The notes under the pieces were generated by a model that did not search any database, had not been told where the DNA came from, and saw only the letters and a list, made by a program, of their open reading frames with translations. The position numbers and the translations under genes are program-made. From assembly GCA_937998045.1 (NCBI GenBank), contig CALKVG010000071.1, positions 1 to 17,161 of the forward strand: a stretch of 17,161 bases of DNA. Direction: 5' to 3'. This document shows positions 16,070-17,161 of the stretch, piece after piece. Each line of letters opens with the position of its first letter. Position 1 is the first letter of the stretch. Origin of the DNA: an uncultured Myxococcales bacterium (GTDB lineage: Bacteria; Myxococcota_A; Polyangia; Polyangiales; Polyangiaceae).

Positions 16070-16761
16070 TCGATCAGGAAGCGCGGCCGGTCGATGCGGC
16101 TTGCGACGGGGCCGAGTCGCGGCTGATCGTCGATGAACGCGAGAAGCGCGCGAGCGAGCTCGCGGTAGCGCGGGCGATCGAAGCTGCCGCGCAGAAGTTC
16201 GACGCGCAGGAAGATGGCCGCGGTCTGCGCGACGTCGCAGAGGCAGTAGGCGTTGACCTCGTCCTGCTTGCCGGCGTGCACGAGCGGCAGGACCTGGGAG
16301 CCGTCGACGCCCACCTTCCCGGGGAAGCCGACGAGTTTCGCGTACACGTCGAGGCGCGCGTTCTTCGCGGCGCCGAAGTCGGCCAGGAAGTCCATGAGAT
16401 CGAAGTGACCGTCCGTGGAGTAGCGGTACCTCGTGTTCCGATCGTTGAACCACCAGGGCATCGGCACGCCGTGGCGCAGGGCGCGGCTCGTGATGACCGG
16501 CATGTCGAACCCGCGACCGTTCCACGTGACCACCGTCGGCTTCTTCGCGTCGAGCCATTGCGCGAAGTCCGTGAGCATGTCTCCCTCGGCCTTGTGCTCG
16601 CCCACGACGCCAAGACGTTTCGGGAGATAGTCGTCGAGGAGGAGGCAGCCGAGCGTCACGATCTGGTTGAACGGGGGCGGCGGTACGCGGTCTCCCTCGT
16701 CGAGGCGCGGTAGCTCCGGATCGGGGATTGTCTCGATGTCGAGCACCAGGTGCGTGGGCAT
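16066..16761 (-). CDS. Predicted 3'-5' exonuclease, PolB exonuclease-domain family
   Basis: A stand-alone DEDDy-type nuclease of 231 residues, as in the family described as related to the exonuclease domain of PolB (DNA_pol_B_exo2). It should remove nucleotides from 3' ends of DNA using two metal ions. Exo I is VLDIET with Asp8 and Glu10. Exo II is WNGRGFDMPVI with Asn81 and Asp86. The Exo III-like segment has Tyr172 and Asp176 in NAYCLCDVAQT, and HFDLMD at 119-124 is also conserved in the family. All acidic ligands are present, so activity is expected. The frame stays open to 16980, but the ATG at 16761 is correct: it sits 10 bases after AAGGAGGG and directly before the first catalytic strand. 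Its last residues are encoded by the edge of the repeat array. Cellular role is not known from context. Confidence 0.9.
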   Translation of the reverse strand: MPTHLVLDIETIPDPELPRLDEGDRVPPPPFNQIVTLGCLLLDDYLPKRLGVVGEHKAEGDMLTDFAQWLDAKKPTVVTWNGRGFDMPVITSRALRHGVPMPWWFNDRNTRYRYSTDGHFDLMDFLADFGAAKNARLDVYAKLVGFPGKVGVDGSQVLPLVHAGKQDEVNAYCLCDVAQTAAIFLRVELLRGSFDRPRYRELARALLAFIDDQPRLGPVASRIDRPRFLIE

Positions 16762-16771
16762 GAAAACTTGG

Positions 16772-16779
16772 CCCTCCTT
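16772..16779 (-). promoter_or_regulatory. Shine-Dalgarno site of the exonuclease gene
   Basis: AAGGAGGG on the minus strand, 10 bases before the ATG at 16761. It decides the start against the longer open frame, which would begin at 16980 inside the PilZ gene. Confidence 0.8.
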
Positions 16780-16818
16780 GGTCCGATTCTCTATCGCCTG
16801 AGTACGACGGAGGAAGAG

Positions 16819-17161
16819 ATGAGCACGGAGGACCGCCGCGCGCCGGGGGCGACCCGAATTCCTTACGAGGGACTGGTCGAGGTAGGTGGAGATATCGGGC
16901 CGACCTTCGAGGCGAAGGGCGTGAACGTTTCGGAGGAAGGGATCCAGGTCCGTTCGGCATACCTCCCCGAGCCCGGGCAACAGCTCACGTGCCGCTTCGA
17001 TATGGGCGCCGGGCAGAGCGTGCTCGCTGCGGGCGAGGTGGCATGGGCGCGCGGAGCCGACCGCGGAGGAGAGCTCGGGATCCGGTTCACCGAGATGGCC
17101 CCCGAGAGCATCGAGGCCCTGAAGCGCGTGTGCGCCAAGCCGGAAGAGGCACCCGCGACGG
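16819..17161 (+). CDS. PilZ-domain protein, C-terminus cut by window edge
   Basis: The first 114 codons of a gene that runs off the right edge. The visible part fits a PilZ domain of the kind found in many copies in myxobacteria (TIGR02266-like). A basic start (DRRAPGATRIPYEGLVEV) is followed by VNVSEEGIQVRSAYLPEPGQ in the place of the D/NxSxxG motif, then GEVAWARG, then GELGIRFTEMAPESIEAL. PilZ domains commonly bind cyclic di-GMP. Here the N-terminal RxxxR arginine pair is not properly spaced (Arg7 and Arg13), so binding is uncertain. The ATG at 16819 is preceded by GGAGGA at 16809-16814. The gene is divergent from the exonuclease with a 57-base gap. Whether further domains follow cannot be seen. 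Confidence 0.82.
   Translation, partial: MSTEDRRAPGATRIPYEGLVEVGGDIGPTFEAKGVNVSEEGIQVRSAYLPEPGQQLTCRFDMGAGQSVLAAGEVAWARGADRGGELGIRFTEMAPESIEALKRVCAKPEEAPAT

Noticed and set aside
15923..16126. Open frame starting TTG directly after the pccB stop and encoding GERFRPL-type heptads
   Set aside because: In frame with pccB but behind its stop, no ribosome site, TTG start, and it runs antisense into the exonuclease. Kept only as a repeat finding.

Overview
The window is very GC-rich, densely packed, and carries markers that point to a myxobacterium (Myxococcota, Polyangia-like). These are a Hanks-type kinase with a single membrane anchor, several PEGA-domain proteins, lipoproteins with Asp/Ala/Gly-rich linkers, a TIGR02266-like PilZ protein, and a fused AroK-AroB enzyme. 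The taxonomic call is an inference from gene content. No tRNA, rRNA, CRISPR array, transposase or phage gene was recognised, and no gene-free stretch exceeds 300 bases.

Left third (1-4786), housekeeping biosynthesis. On the minus strand aroC (chorismate synthase) is followed after 3 bases by aroKB (shikimate kinase fused to 3-dehydroquinate synthase), which runs off the left edge. Divergent from aroC, a DUF167/YggU protein and dapF (diaminopimelate epimerase, lysine and peptidoglycan) read rightward. dapF converges on pyrH (UMP kinase) with only 6 bases between the stops. pyrH lies 12 bases behind a small two-helix membrane protein.

Middle (5707-9338), plus strand. A SurA/PpiC-like lipoprotein lacks the usual parvulin histidines. 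Next comes a KamA-type radical-SAM aminomutase that keeps the iron-sulfur, PLP and lysine-binding residues of lysine 2,3-aminomutase but has lost its zinc site. A secreted PEGA-repeat protein with a probable outer-membrane barrel follows.

Right-centre (9357-14240), minus strand. A three-gene cassette reads Ser/Thr kinase with one transmembrane helix, then a TPR/PEGA membrane protein, then a large lipoprotein with a degenerate von Willebrand A domain. It converges on the PEGA barrel gene. Together these four look like a cell-envelope signalling or surface module, and this is the best candidate here for an undescribed system.

Right end (14345-17161). A propionyl-CoA-carboxylase-type carboxyltransferase converges on a PolB-like 3'-5' exonuclease. 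The gap between them holds a tandem 21/42-bp repeat with hairpins. A divergent, truncated PilZ-domain gene begins at 16819.
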